Assembly (NCBI GenBank): GCA_937951675.1
Contig: CALFBI010000007.1
Coordinates: 1 to 64,000, forward strand
Source of the DNA: an uncultured Verrucomicrobiales bacterium
GTDB lineage: Bacteria > Verrucomicrobiota > Verrucomicrobiia > Verrucomicrobiales > Akkermansiaceae
DNA length: 64,000 bases
Direction of reading: 5' to 3'
The position numbers and the translations under genes were made by a program. Below, in pieces: positions 38,870 through 47,085 of the stretch (its first letter is position 1; each line of letters begins with the position of its first letter). The notes under the pieces were generated by a model, which saw nothing but the letters and a program-made list of their open reading frames with translations, ran no database searches and was not told where the DNA came from.

Positions 38870-39048
38870 ATGTCTCCCTATCGTAAAGGTCACAACTCTC
38901 GCGAACTGACACAAAAGACCTTAAAAAAGGCAGCTTGTTCATCCTCGAAGAGCAGATCCGCGAGCTTGCCCCCGACCCTTCTTTACTCAAACAAATAAAC
39001 GCGACCGTAATCCCGAAGCCCAATCAGACTGACTTGATTTCTGCGTAA
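38870..39048 (+). other. Possible small gene with a -1 frameshift site
   Basis: An ATG at 38870 opens a reading frame ([20 protein letters not shown]) that reaches the heptamer A AAA AAG (about 38922-38930) in the correct phase. A -1 slip would continue GSLFILEEQIRELAPDPSLL and on to a TAA at 39046-39048, giving about 59 residues. The heptamer is the classic bacterial slippery site (as in dnaX). Both segments have genome-like codon use, but the 3' part overlaps the end of the convergent lyase gene, and no relative is known to me. It could also be a decayed gene or chance. Confidence 0.2.
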
Positions 39049-39781
39049 TTGGGTTTTCAGAAAGCGGCACCACCCCTAAAATAGAATTCGTAATGAAAAC
39101 CTCATCAGCCTCACTTAAACGACCTAAAGAAAGATCCTCTTCTTTGGTTGCCTGTAGCTTCATCACCTTCTCCCGAGTCACCCCTGGCAGACACCCTGAG
39201 CTGAGGGGTGGGGTGTAAAGCTCTCCTTTTTCGACCCAGAATAAATTCGACGTCGCCCCTTCTGCGACAAGCTCTTTGTTATTGAGTAGGATCGCTTCAT
39301 CAAAGCCCTTCTCTTTCGCCTCCTTCAGCGCGATCATATTATCTGCATAAGAAAGTGCTTTCACCTTCACCAAAGCCCCCCCTTCGTTGCGCCGAATCGG
39401 GGATAAAGTCGCTCTCATGGTCTCCGGAACAGCCTTCCCTGGAATGGCAGAGATCATCACATCGAGAGCCTTGGCGGACTCGCCTAGATTCGCCACTCCA
39501 CCCCAGGCCGTCAGACGGATTCGAGCACGACCAGACTGACAGGCGTTCAGCTCCAATAGCTTTCTAATGACTTCCTCAATCTCGGTCACATCTCCCCAAT
39601 CCGGCAAGCCCAAGACCCTTAAAGAACCTTTCAACCGCGCGAGATGCTCCTCAACCCAAATGACACGCGCATCCAGCGATAACAGCGTTTCAAAAGCGCC
39701 ATAACCTAACATCGCTCCCTGCGACACCGCATTCAACCGAGGCTCTTCGCTATATTGGCCGTTGATCCAATACGTCGTCAT
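38987..39781 (-). CDS. pabC: Class IV PLP enzyme: aminodeoxychorismate lyase or branched-chain aminotransferase-like
   Basis: The 264-residue product is a fold-type IV PLP enzyme. The start MTTYWINGQYSEEPRLNAVSQ, GYGAFETLL, the PLP lysine in VKVKALSYADNMIALKEA, GATSNLFWV and GVTREKVM are characteristic. Size and motifs favour 4-amino-4-deoxychorismate lyase (PabC, p-aminobenzoate for folate), which fits with folP nearby, but D-amino acid or branched-chain aminotransferases share the fold. Its start codon overlaps the recN stop by one base (TAATG), so it is translationally coupled to recN. Confidence 0.75.
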   Translation of the reverse strand: MTTYWINGQYSEEPRLNAVSQGAMLGYGAFETLLSLDARVIWVEEHLARLKGSLRVLGLPDWGDVTEIEEVIRKLLELNACQSGRARIRLTAWGGVANLGESAKALDVMISAIPGKAVPETMRATLSPIRRNEGGALVKVKALSYADNMIALKEAKEKGFDEAILLNNKELVAEGATSNLFWVEKGELYTPPLSSGCLPGVTREKVMKLQATKEEDLSLGRLSEADEVFITNSILGVVPLSENPITQKSSQSDWASGLRSRLFV

Positions 39782-41436
39782 TATTTCACTCCTCCCAGTA
39801 AACTTTCCGCCATCGCACGAACCTCTGGCCCTCCGCCTCCTAACATCCGAACGAGTTCAGCCACCCGGTCTTCTCCATCGACCTCCATGAGCGAGGAAAC
39901 TGTTCGGCCCTCCTCGACATGTTTTGCGACCAAGAAATGCTGCTTCGCGCTGGCCGCTACTTGTGGGAAATGCGTGATCGCGACCACTTGGTGCCTTTCT
40001 CCTAAATGCGCCATTTTCTCCCCTACAGCCCGTGCAATCTCGCCACCCACATTAGCGTCGATCTCATCGAAAACCATCAGAGGAGTCGCGTCCTGATCAG
40101 CTAAAGCACTTTTCACCGCGAGCATGACTCGCGACATTTCACCACTAGACGCAATTTGTCGAAGCGGCTTGAGAGGCTCGCCTGGATTAGGCCCAAAGAA
40201 ATATTCCACAGTCTCGAGTCCTTGAGACTCAGGGTCAGAAATCCGCTCTAACTGGATCTCAAAGGCCGCCTGATGAAACCCTAAATCCGCTAAATGTAAG
40301 CGAATCAATTTCGCAAGCTTCGGGGCCGAGGCCCTTCTTTTCTTACTTAATCGCGTCCCCACTTCTCGGAGTTCTTTCATGGCTTTCTCCACTTCCTTTT
40401 CTAAACGGTCAATGAGCTCATCCCGATTTTGATAAGTCTCTAGCTTCGCCCCAATTTGTTGCTGATAAGCCAGAACCTCTTCTAAAGTCCCTCCATACTT
40501 CCGCTTGAGAGATTCCAGCGTATTCACCCGATCCTCCATTCCGACAAGAGCCTCGGGGTCGAGATCCACCTTTTCCGCATATTGAAGAAGCTCCCCTTCG
40601 AGCTCTTGCAGCTCCACAACAGCCGTATCGAGTCCACTCGTCCATTGATGAGAAGCTGGGTCACTCTCCGACAGCTCCCGAATCGCCTTCTGCATCTCCG
40701 CGAGTTGATCTAAAACCCCATTCTCGTTCGTTAAAATAGAATGAGCCTGTAAAGTCGCACTCACGAGCTTGCCCGCATTTTGGGCACGACCACAGCGCTC
40801 TTGTAAATCATCTTCGGAGGCCGGGTCAACTTGGGCCCTTTCTATTTCATCATGCTGATATTGTAATAAATCGAGTTCTTGCGAACCCGCCTGCTCTGAC
40901 TTCACCAAGGTTTGTAATTCGGAGGATTTTCTCTTCCACGCCACATAGCCTTTTTCATAGAGCGCTTTTTCATCTCCTGAACCAGCGAACCCATCCAGCA
41001 TCGAAAGCTGCCGATCGAGGTCTAGGAGTGACTGGTGATCATGCGGACCATGTAAATCAACCAAGCATTTCCCCAGTGTTTTTAAGACCGCAAGAGTCGC
41101 TGGACTGTGGTTCACAAATTGTTTGGTCCCGGTTGGGGTAATGACTCGGCGGATAAAAAGCTCCCGATCTTCACAAGGATCGATTCCAAAGGTCTGCAAG
41201 ACCTCATTAATATCACTGGGGTCAGCCATTTCAAAAACAGCTTCGACGGAACATTTCGACTCACCCGTCCGGATCAACGACTTATCGGCCCTCTCTCCCA
41301 AAACAAGCTTCAAAGCTCCCACGATCACAGACTTCCCCGCCCCGGTCTCACCGGTAACCCCGATTAACCCCGAATCAAGCTCCCAATGCAGAGAATCAAC
41401 GAGCGCTAGGTTTTGAATACGGAGTAAGGAGAGCAT
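39781..41436 (-). CDS. recN: DNA repair protein RecN
   Basis: RecN is an SMC-like ATPase that acts early in double-strand break repair. The 551-residue product has LLRIQNLALVDSLHWE and the Walker A GETGAGKSVIVGAL at the N-terminus, a coiled-coil middle (about 150-360), and the signature and Walker B segments SSGEMSRVMLAVK and MVFDEIDANVGGEIA at the C-terminus, followed by HFPQVAASAKQHF. The length is normal. It forms a two-gene unit with the pabC-like gene. Confidence 0.96.
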   Translation of the reverse strand: MLSLLRIQNLALVDSLHWELDSGLIGVTGETGAGKSVIVGALKLVLGERADKSLIRTGESKCSVEAVFEMADPSDINEVLQTFGIDPCEDRELFIRRVITPTGTKQFVNHSPATLAVLKTLGKCLVDLHGPHDHQSLLDLDRQLSMLDGFAGSGDEKALYEKGYVAWKRKSSELQTLVKSEQAGSQELDLLQYQHDEIERAQVDPASEDDLQERCGRAQNAGKLVSATLQAHSILTNENGVLDQLAEMQKAIRELSESDPASHQWTSGLDTAVVELQELEGELLQYAEKVDLDPEALVGMEDRVNTLESLKRKYGGTLEEVLAYQQQIGAKLETYQNRDELIDRLEKEVEKAMKELREVGTRLSKKRRASAPKLAKLIRLHLADLGFHQAAFEIQLERISDPESQGLETVEYFFGPNPGEPLKPLRQIASSGEMSRVMLAVKSALADQDATPLMVFDEIDANVGGEIARAVGEKMAHLGERHQVVAITHFPQVAASAKQHFLVAKHVEEGRTVSSLMEVDGEDRVAELVRMLGGGGPEVRAMAESLLGGVK

Positions 41437-41504
41437 AAAAGGGATCGCAAATTGAAGATTGGAATCATCATGGCACTTTCTTAGCCTTTGGCAATCTCTT
41501 GCTC

Positions 41505-41963
41505 ATGACCGATCCGGCTCTTTCCCCTTACCACCAAAAAATGCCTCGCACTTTGGTGCAACTTTTGAAATATGGGTTTTTCGGAGGCCTCTCTTTTCTC
41601 ATCTTTATCATCGTCAGCGAAGGGATCGAGCTCCTCTTGCCCGAATGGGTCTCCGAAAGCCTCCCTGATGCAGTCCGATCGACTAGACTCAACTTCATCC
41701 AAACCGCCGCCTTCATTCCAGCGAATCTTTTTGCCTTCTGGTCTAACCGAAACTTTGTATTCCAAAAAGGCAGACATCGCCCCGGAACTGAATTCACTCT
41801 CTTCATGGTCTGCGTCACCCTCAGCTACATTGGTGGCATCTTAGCGAGTCGCTACCTCGTCGAAATCTATGGCTGGCCAAACTTCCTCGCTTCGGTGGGG
41901 TTTGCCTTTAGCTCCGCCTTAGTCAACTTTATTGCTCGTAAGTTTTTAGTCTTTAAGGCATGA
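41505..41963 (+). CDS. GtrA-like membrane protein
   Basis: The 152-residue product has four predicted membrane segments and the GtrA family features LLKYGFFGGLSFLIFI at the start, FWSNRNFVF in the middle and the C-terminal NFIARKFLVF. GtrA proteins are thought to help move lipid-linked sugars across the inner membrane for surface glycan modification. ATG 41505 was preferred over the in-frame TTG 41499. The stop overlaps the next gene's start (ATGA), suggesting coupling. Confidence 0.88.
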   Translation: MTDPALSPYHQKMPRTLVQLLKYGFFGGLSFLIFIIVSEGIELLLPEWVSESLPDAVRSTRLNFIQTAAFIPANLFAFWSNRNFVFQKGRHRPGTEFTLFMVCVTLSYIGGILASRYLVEIYGWPNFLASVGFAFSSALVNFIARKFLVFKA

Positions 41964-42733
41964 TCCAAGCCTCTATGAGAGTCTTTTTGATTTCACTTCT
42001 CTTCGCCTCTTTTTCATTCGCTGATAAGCCTTTAGGCCATCGCATCGTCGAGCATGAAGGCGCACAATATCACATTTATGAAGTGCCTTCTCATCAGCTG
42101 AAACTTCGCTGGAAAAATCCAAAAGGGCAACCTTTCCGAACTTTCGCCTTTCTGCAATCTCAGTTGCAACAAGAAGGTAAACGCCCCCTCCTTCTCATGA
42201 ACGCAGGAATTTTTGAGCCCCAAGGCATCCCAAGCGGGCTCCACCTTGAAAACAAAAAAACGTTACTCCCTCTTAACCCCCGAAAAGGGCATGGCAATTT
42301 CTACCTAAAGCCCAATGGAGTGCTCCTCTGGAATCAAATCGGAGCCCATATTTACAGCACCGCCGAACATGATGTTGAGCACACTCGGTTCATCGCTGAT
42401 ACAAAAGAAGAAGCGCATTTTGGCCTCCAATCCGGCCCTCTCCTCCTCCGAGAAGGAAAGGTTCACCACGCTTTCCGAGAAAAATCTGAATCAAAAAAAT
42501 ACCGGAACGGAGTCGGGGTTAAAGATGGCAAAACTCTCATCTTTGCAATTAACACCAAAGATTCACGAACAAATCTTTATCATTTTTCAACCCTCTTTCG
42601 GTCCCTGGGGTGCTCTGATGCTCTCTTTCTAGATGGAGACATTTCCAGCCATACCTACCAACCGACAAAAGCAGCGCACTCAAGCGCACTGGCCGCCATC
42701 TTTGTTGTCTTAGAAGAGTCTCAAACCCCTTGA
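41960..42733 (+). CDS. Secreted phosphodiester glycosidase-like protein (DUF2233/YigE-type)
   Basis: The 257-residue product has a signal peptide (VFLISLLFASFSFA). It shows the family motifs MNAGIFEPQGIPSGLHLENK, GNFYLKPNGV, LQSGPLLL, NGVGVKDG and CSDALFLDGDISS, as in the NAGPA/DUF2233 domain that cleaves sugar phosphodiesters. The substrate is unknown. It is coupled to the GtrA-like gene by a 4-base overlap, hinting at a shared role in surface glycans. Its 3' end overlaps the end of the convergent folP gene by 13 bases. Confidence 0.82.
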   Translation: MIQASMRVFLISLLFASFSFADKPLGHRIVEHEGAQYHIYEVPSHQLKLRWKNPKGQPFRTFAFLQSQLQQEGKRPLLLMNAGIFEPQGIPSGLHLENKKTLLPLNPRKGHGNFYLKPNGVLLWNQIGAHIYSTAEHDVEHTRFIADTKEEAHFGLQSGPLLLREGKVHHAFREKSESKKYRNGVGVKDGKTLIFAINTKDSRTNLYHFSTLFRSLGCSDALFLDGDISSHTYQPTKAAHSSALAAIFVVLEESQTP

Positions 42734-43587
42734 ATCGCTTCCACCATCCGGAGCGCCTCGAGGTTGTGGCGCACGGCATGCACCCGGTGTAAGGGAACTC
42801 CCTTTGCGGCCGCGTAAGCCGTCATCGCCACGGTCGGCCAATCTCTTAGGGAAAGGTCCTTTTCCCCAAGGCAGCGCCCAATAACGGACTTCCGAGAAAC
42901 CCCCAACAGGAGGGGCCGGTCATCGATTTGCAGCTCCTCTAAACCAGAGAGCAGTGCCAGATTATGGTCATGAGCCTTTCCAAACCCAATCCCTGGGTCA
43001 AAGACGATCGCTTCAGGATCAATTCCCGCTTTCTGCAACATCTCATACCGCTCTAGAAAATAACGTCTCACCTCCGCTACCACATTTTGATAGCTCGGGC
43101 AATCTTGCATCGACTCGGGTAAGCCTTGACGGTGCATGACCACCAACCCGCAGGCCGCTTTTTGACACACTTCGATCATTCTGGGATCCGCTTCCAGGCC
43201 GCTCACATCATTCACAATATCGGCCCCCGCCGCCAAGGCCTGCTGAGCTACTTCCGCCTTTGAAGTATCGATCGAGATCAATCCCGCCCATTCGGCTCTC
43301 AGTGCCTTAATGACAGGTAATGTTCGGCGGATTTCTTCCTCTTCTGATACTGGCTTCGCCCCTGGCCGGGTGGACTCTCCTCCTACATCAAGAATCGATG
43401 CACCTTCTGCAATCAGAGCCTGCGCTTGCTCTAAGGCGGCTTCGAGGTGATCAAACCGCCCCCCATCTGAAAAAGAATCGGGGGTCGTGTTGAGAATCCC
43501 CATGACAACTCCACCTCTTGAAAATTCAAGAGTTTGCCGTTTCGTTTTCCAGGACCCAGCTCGATATAGCATTGATTCGGAAGACAT
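42721..43587 (-). CDS. folP: Dihydropteroate synthase
   Basis: FolP joins p-aminobenzoate with the pterin pyrophosphate in folate synthesis and is the target of sulfonamides. The 288-residue product is a TIM barrel with GILNTTPDSFSDGG, DVGGESTRPGA, SIDTSK, DIVNDVSG, FDPGIGFGK and GVSRKSVIG, all in order. The start is uncertain: ATG 43587 and ATG 43572 are both possible, and further in-frame codons upstream look non-coding because they run into the divergent gene. It diverges from a secreted-protein gene with only 10 bases between starts. Confidence 0.93.
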   Translation of the reverse strand: MSSESMLYRAGSWKTKRQTLEFSRGGVVMGILNTTPDSFSDGGRFDHLEAALEQAQALIAEGASILDVGGESTRPGAKPVSEEEEIRRTLPVIKALRAEWAGLISIDTSKAEVAQQALAAGADIVNDVSGLEADPRMIEVCQKAACGLVVMHRQGLPESMQDCPSYQNVVAEVRRYFLERYEMLQKAGIDPEAIVFDPGIGFGKAHDHNLALLSGLEELQIDDRPLLLGVSRKSVIGRCLGEKDLSLRDWPTVAMTAYAAAKGVPLHRVHAVRHNLEALRMVEAIQGV

Positions 43588-43597
43588 CTTACACATA

Positions 43598-44188
43598 ATG
43601 ACACGCATGCAAGGACTCTCATTGGCTAAATTGCTCACTTTTTTTTACGTTTTAGGGCTCTCTCTCTCTGGGCTCCACGCAGAAAAGCCTGACTGGGAAA
43701 GTCCCGACATGTTTACCCGAATCAAACGGCATGATGATGGGTCACGCACCGTCTTTCGGAGAAGCGCCAACAGCAAAGAGCTGACCAAAATCAATTATTC
43801 AGCAGCCGGGAAAGTGAACATCAAGTCGATCTATAAAATGGGCCGACACGGAAACCCTCGTCACTGCCGAATCGTGCGAGGTAATGGAACCACTCTCTTC
43901 AAAGTTCGCTACGGATACGATCAAAATACGGGGAGACTTGTCGCCGAAGACATGTTTGATGCCCGAGTCAAACGGATCGACCCGAAATCAGGGAAGGAAA
44001 TGCCAGTCCGTCGTATTTATTACACTTACGACGCGCATGGAAATCAATCCAAGCCCATGTCATTCGTCTTTATAAAAGGAAAAACTGCGGAGGAAGTCTT
44101 CGGGCATGACAAAGAGCATACGACTTACCCTCACGAAAACCCTTTCAAAACAGCCAATCCCCGCTCGAAGCCTGTCGGCGAAAGATGA
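43598..44188 (+). CDS. Secreted protein of unknown function
   Basis: The 196-residue product has a signal peptide ([20 protein letters not shown]). The mature part is basic and contains repeated tyrosine-rich strands ([29 protein letters not shown]) that faintly recall YD/RHS-like repeats. No family was recognised. It overlaps the following acylphosphatase gene by 4 bases (ATGA) and diverges from folP. ATG 43598 was chosen because it gives the signal peptide directly. Confidence 0.7.
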   Translation: MTRMQGLSLAKLLTFFYVLGLSLSGLHAEKPDWESPDMFTRIKRHDDGSRTVFRRSANSKELTKINYSAAGKVNIKSIYKMGRHGNPRHCRIVRGNGTTLFKVRYGYDQNTGRLVAEDMFDARVKRIDPKSGKEMPVRRIYYTYDAHGNQSKPMSFVFIKGKTAEEVFGHDKEHTTYPHENPFKTANPRSKPVGER

Positions 44189-44460
44189 AAGCGGTGCATG
44201 TCATCTATGAAGGCCGCGTTCAAGGCGTCGGATTTCGCTATACTTTAAGAGAGCTTGCTAAGGGATTCGACGTGACCGGATCTGTCGAAAACCTTCCAGA
44301 TGGCACTGTTAAACTCATTGCAGAAAGTGAAGACCCCGACGAACTAGAAGAGTTCCTCAATGAGATTGAAGAAGAAAGCGCGGTCGCGCACTTCATCAAA
44401 AAAACGCTTAAAACCGAAGCCGAGCCCTCACTCGGATCTGGCTTCCGTATTGTGACTTAA
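44185..44460 (+). CDS. acyP: Acylphosphatase
   Basis: Acylphosphatase hydrolyses acyl phosphates. The 91-residue product has the [10 protein letters not shown] active-site loop (the Arg holds phosphate) and the [16 protein letters not shown] segment with the catalytic Asn. Length and fold are standard. It is coupled to the secreted-protein gene before it. A weak hairpin with a T run (about 44459-44483) follows. Confidence 0.95.
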   Translation: MKAVHVIYEGRVQGVGFRYTLRELAKGFDVTGSVENLPDGTVKLIAESEDPDELEEFLNEIEEESAVAHFIKKTLKTEAEPSLGSGFRIVT

Positions 44461-44599
44461 GCTCCTAAAAGGCGGCTTTTTTTGTCTCGTCAGATCTCAG
44501 GAAGCTCCGCCTCTTTGGGCAAGCGACTAAGGGCTACTACACACGCAGCCTGTTCTCACCTCAACTTCTCATTGCCTGACTTTCAATAGAAAAAGTTTC

Positions 44600-44629
44600 T
44601 TAACAAGCACAATTATATTTACTTATAAA
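44600..44629 (+). promoter_or_regulatory. Sigma-70-like promoter of the first tandem PEP-CTERM gene
   Basis: TTAACA and TATAAA are separated by 18 bases in an AT-rich stretch about 60 bases before the start codon. Confidence 0.45.
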
Positions 44630-44689
44630 AATAAATACTATATTCTTCCTCGTTCATGAATCATCCCCCATGATTAATTGAAATTAATA

Positions 44690-45385
44690 ATGCCCCCCCT
44701 TTTTATCAAAAAACTTCTCTATGGCTTCGTAGCTGGAATCGTTTTCTCCTCCCCCCTTTACAGCCAAAATTATTTTAATTGGGGCTCTTTGTTGGATACT
44801 TCCAATAACACCCTCCTAGCAGGAGGAACTTCGACCGCAGGCAGTCAAATCTTCGATATCGGAACACCGAGCGCCCCCTGCCTTCTTACCGTTTCTTGGA
44901 GCGGCGACTTCGATATTGGCCCTGGATCCAATGGCCAAAACATTAGGAATAGAGCCGATGGGGGAGATTCAAACACTGTCACGTTCACCCTTCAAAGTGG
45001 AGTCTCTGCCAATTGGAACTTTATTTCTCAGGGTAATGATAATACAGGAAGTAGCAATGAGTTTGGAACTTTGACCTCGGACGGAACGATCGACTACACG
45101 CTCATTTCCGGAGGACTTTCTACTCTCTCTGGGGACAATACCAGCCTTGTCACTTATGGAACTAGTAATGGCGGTGATGGCGGCCAATTTTCAGCGACTA
45201 TCATAGGGGCTAATACCTTTTCTTATACTTATGACACCACTGGCCGAAATCCGACAAGGACGTCCCAAGATCCTTTCCGAATTGGATTTGACCCCGCTAC
45301 CGCTAAAATGGTGCCTGAACCCTCACTGCTTTTCTCATTTGCCCTCACAGGCCTTCTCTTCTTAATTCGACGAAAGCGCCATTGA
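44690..45385 (+). CDS. PEP-CTERM sorting-domain protein, first tandem copy
   Basis: The 231-residue product has a signal peptide (VAGIVFSSPLYS), a Gly/Ser/Thr/Asn-rich beta-type body and a sorting tail of VPEPS, a hydrophobic segment and RRKRH. It is likely exported and handled by an exosortase. It is highly similar to the next gene, so the two are tandem duplicates. ATG 44690 was preferred over the in-frame TTG 44678. The function is unknown; one Cys pair position (PCLL) is kept in both copies. Confidence 0.82.
   Translation: MPPLFIKKLLYGFVAGIVFSSPLYSQNYFNWGSLLDTSNNTLLAGGTSTAGSQIFDIGTPSAPCLLTVSWSGDFDIGPGSNGQNIRNRADGGDSNTVTFTLQSGVSANWNFISQGNDNTGSSNEFGTLTSDGTIDYTLISGGLSTLSGDNTSLVTYGTSNGGDGGQFSATIIGANTFSYTYDTTGRNPTRTSQDPFRIGFDPATAKMVPEPSLLFSFALTGLLFLIRRKRH
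44748..44853 (+). repeat. Direct repeat, copy 1 (within PEP-CTERM gene)
   Basis: This 106-base block matches 45598-45703 at all but one position (44812). The spacing is exactly 850 bases. It encodes the end of the signal peptide and the first part of the mature protein. Confidence 0.9.
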
Positions 45386-45539
45386 CGCTAACTTCTTAGG
45401 AGCTGGTCCTCTTTTTTCACAGAAACAGGAGCCCTCCCTACCCCTTGATATTCTAATATCTACATCAATAATCCTCTTGCCTTCTTCCCCCTTTTTATGT
45501 TAAGGAGTAAGGCTGAATTTCCATCTCTGCATTAAAATA

Positions 45540-46238
45540 ATGCTCCCTCTTTTCATCAAAAAACTTCTCTCTAGCTTCGTAGCCGGAATTGTTTTTACCT
45601 CCCCCCTTTACAGCCAAAATTATTTTAATTGGGGCTCTTTGTTGGATACTTCCAATAACACTCTCCTAGCAGGAGGAACTTCGACCGCAGGCAGTCAAAT
45701 CTTTGATATTGGAACCCCAGGAGTTCCTTGCCTCCTTACCGTTTCCTGGAGTGGGGACTTCGATAATGGCCCGGGCTCGAGCGGCCAAGACCTTGAGAAT
45801 GGAACAGACGGAGGAAATTCTAACACGATTACTTTTACCCTTCAAAATGGAGCTACTGCAGATTGGGACTTTCTTTCTGAGGGTGGTAATAACACAGGAA
45901 GAAGACATGAATTTGGAACTTTAACCTCCGATGGAATCATCGATTACACGATCATCTCTGGTGGGCTATCCACCCTTTCTGGAGACAATACCGGACTAGT
46001 GACCTATGGAACAAGTAGCTCTAATAATGACAGAGGGAGCTTTTCAGCCACGATCGCAGGAGCTAATACGTTTTCATACACCTATAATCTCTCCAGTCTT
46101 AGTTCTAACAGATCAGCCCAAGACCCTTTCCAAATTGGGTTTGATCCAGCTACCGTTAAAACGATTCCTGAGCCATCACTTTTCTTTTCATTCTCCCTCA
46201 CTAGCTTTCTCTTGTTAACTCGCCGGAAGCGCCATTGA
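45540..46238 (+). CDS. PEP-CTERM sorting-domain protein, second tandem copy
   Basis: The 232-residue product has the same layout as the preceding gene: signal peptide, Gly/Asn-rich body, IPEPS motif, membrane segment and RRKRH. The proteins align along the full length with most substitutions in the middle. The DNA of the first part is almost identical (45598-45703 against 44748-44853), while the rest has diverged. The 154-base gap between the copies contains no gene. Function unknown; likely a surface or biofilm protein. Confidence 0.82.
   Translation: MLPLFIKKLLSSFVAGIVFTSPLYSQNYFNWGSLLDTSNNTLLAGGTSTAGSQIFDIGTPGVPCLLTVSWSGDFDNGPGSSGQDLENGTDGGNSNTITFTLQNGATADWDFLSEGGNNTGRRHEFGTLTSDGIIDYTIISGGLSTLSGDNTGLVTYGTSSSNNDRGSFSATIAGANTFSYTYNLSSLSSNRSAQDPFQIGFDPATVKTIPEPSLFFSFSLTSFLLLTRRKRH
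45598..45703 (+). repeat. Direct repeat, copy 2 (within PEP-CTERM gene)
   Basis: Partner of the repeat at 44748-44853, with one mismatch. The flanking coding sequence is clearly less similar, which points to recent gene conversion or strong selection on this part. Confidence 0.9.
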
Positions 46239-46379
46239 ATGATGATATTACCATTTAAATATTGAGTTAATAAATCTCTTTTGAGACCACCAAAAAATAG
46301 AATTTACAGTGCTTTCTTTTCCTCATTGAAGACTCAAAACATCTGCTCTTCTTTGAGATGTTTCCACAAAATAAAAAAA

Positions 46380-46469
46380 TGGCGGACCGGGAGGGATTCG
46401 AACCCTCGATACCCGCAAGGGTATACTCCCTTAGCAGGGGAGCGCTTTCGACCACTCAGCCACCGATCC
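46380..46469 (-). tRNA. tRNA-Ser (anticodon GCT)
   Basis: On the minus strand the sequence folds as a class II tRNA with a long variable arm (TATACCC / GGGTATA-type). The acceptor stem is GGATCGG/CCGGTCC, the anticodon loop contains CTGCTAA with anticodon GCT, and the T arm is GAGGGTTCGAATCCCTC. CCA is encoded at the 3' end (46382-46380). Together these identify tRNA-Ser(GCT). Confidence 0.96.
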
Positions 46470-46489
46470 GTGTTTTGTGGGAAGAAGGA

Positions 46490-46519
46490 ATTAGAGCCAT
46501 ATTGGTTGTGATTCGTCAA
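46490..46519 (-). promoter_or_regulatory. Sigma-70-like promoter of tRNA-Ser
   Basis: On the minus strand TTGACG and TCTAAT are separated by 18 bases, with the -10 box about 21 bases before the tRNA. Confidence 0.6.
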
Positions 46520-46565
46520 CCTTTTGCATGAAGTTTTCACCAGGAAATGTTAAGGTGTCTTTCAG

Positions 46566-47006
46566 ATGCGCTGCTTACCCTTTTCTTCAATCTTGCTCAG
46601 TTTCCTGTTTTTTGGATTAACGCAGTGCCAAACCTCTCCATTAAAAGAGAGCCCAAACCCCACTCAAACCCTTGAGAACAAGGAGCCTAAAAAAAGAAAA
46701 ATAGGAGCCATCACCGCCGTTTATCTCAGTCAACAGCTCGCCTTAGTGAAACAAATTCCGCACTCCGGAGAGCTCGAGGACCACTTTCTCAGTGCGCAAG
46801 GAGCCAGCGGATCCGCTGCCCTTTCCTGGAAAGGTGAAAAAAAAGGCCGTTATTTAGCGGTCGACATCTTATCCGGAAACCCAACGGTAGGAGATATCGT
46901 GCTCGCTCGCCCAATGAACAAAACGGAGAGCGACCCCATGCCCTTGTTCAAGAAAGAAGAAGCGCCTCAAGAGCCCCTCTCTCCTTCATCCCCGTCCTTT
47001 TTATAA
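46566..47006 (+). CDS. Small lipoprotein of unknown function
   Basis: The 146-residue product has a lipoprotein signal with lipobox GLTQC and is probably membrane-anchored. The mature part has a compact region (GAITAVYLSQQLALVKQIP to GDIVLARPM) that could be a small beta domain, and a Pro/Glu-rich tail. No family was recognised. It stands alone between tRNA-Ser and the TetR-like gene. Confidence 0.6.
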   Translation: MRCLPFSSILLSFLFFGLTQCQTSPLKESPNPTQTLENKEPKKRKIGAITAVYLSQQLALVKQIPHSGELEDHFLSAQGASGSAALSWKGEKKGRYLAVDILSGNPTVGDIVLARPMNKTESDPMPLFKKEEAPQEPLSPSSPSFL

Positions 47007-47085
47007 AAAAGGGCCTTCTCTGATTTGACCTTCTCCCAAGCTGGGCCAGATTAAAGTTGAGCATGAGGCTCAGCACAGCACTTTT

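Noticed and set aside
38766-39023. Leftward 85-codon ORF between pabC and xylA
   Set aside because: It overlaps the pabC-like gene end in another frame and has no homology features; probably the shadow of the control region.
45386-45539. Terminator and promoter between the PEP-CTERM copies
   Set aside because: A short AGGA/TCCT stem with a T run and a TTGATA-N16-AATAAT candidate exist, but both are too weak to annotate with confidence.
46281-46511. Rightward 76-codon ORF across the tRNA-Ser region
   Set aside because: It reads through the antisense strand of tRNA-Ser and gives a typical tRNA-derived pseudo-protein (GRDSNPRYP); not a gene.
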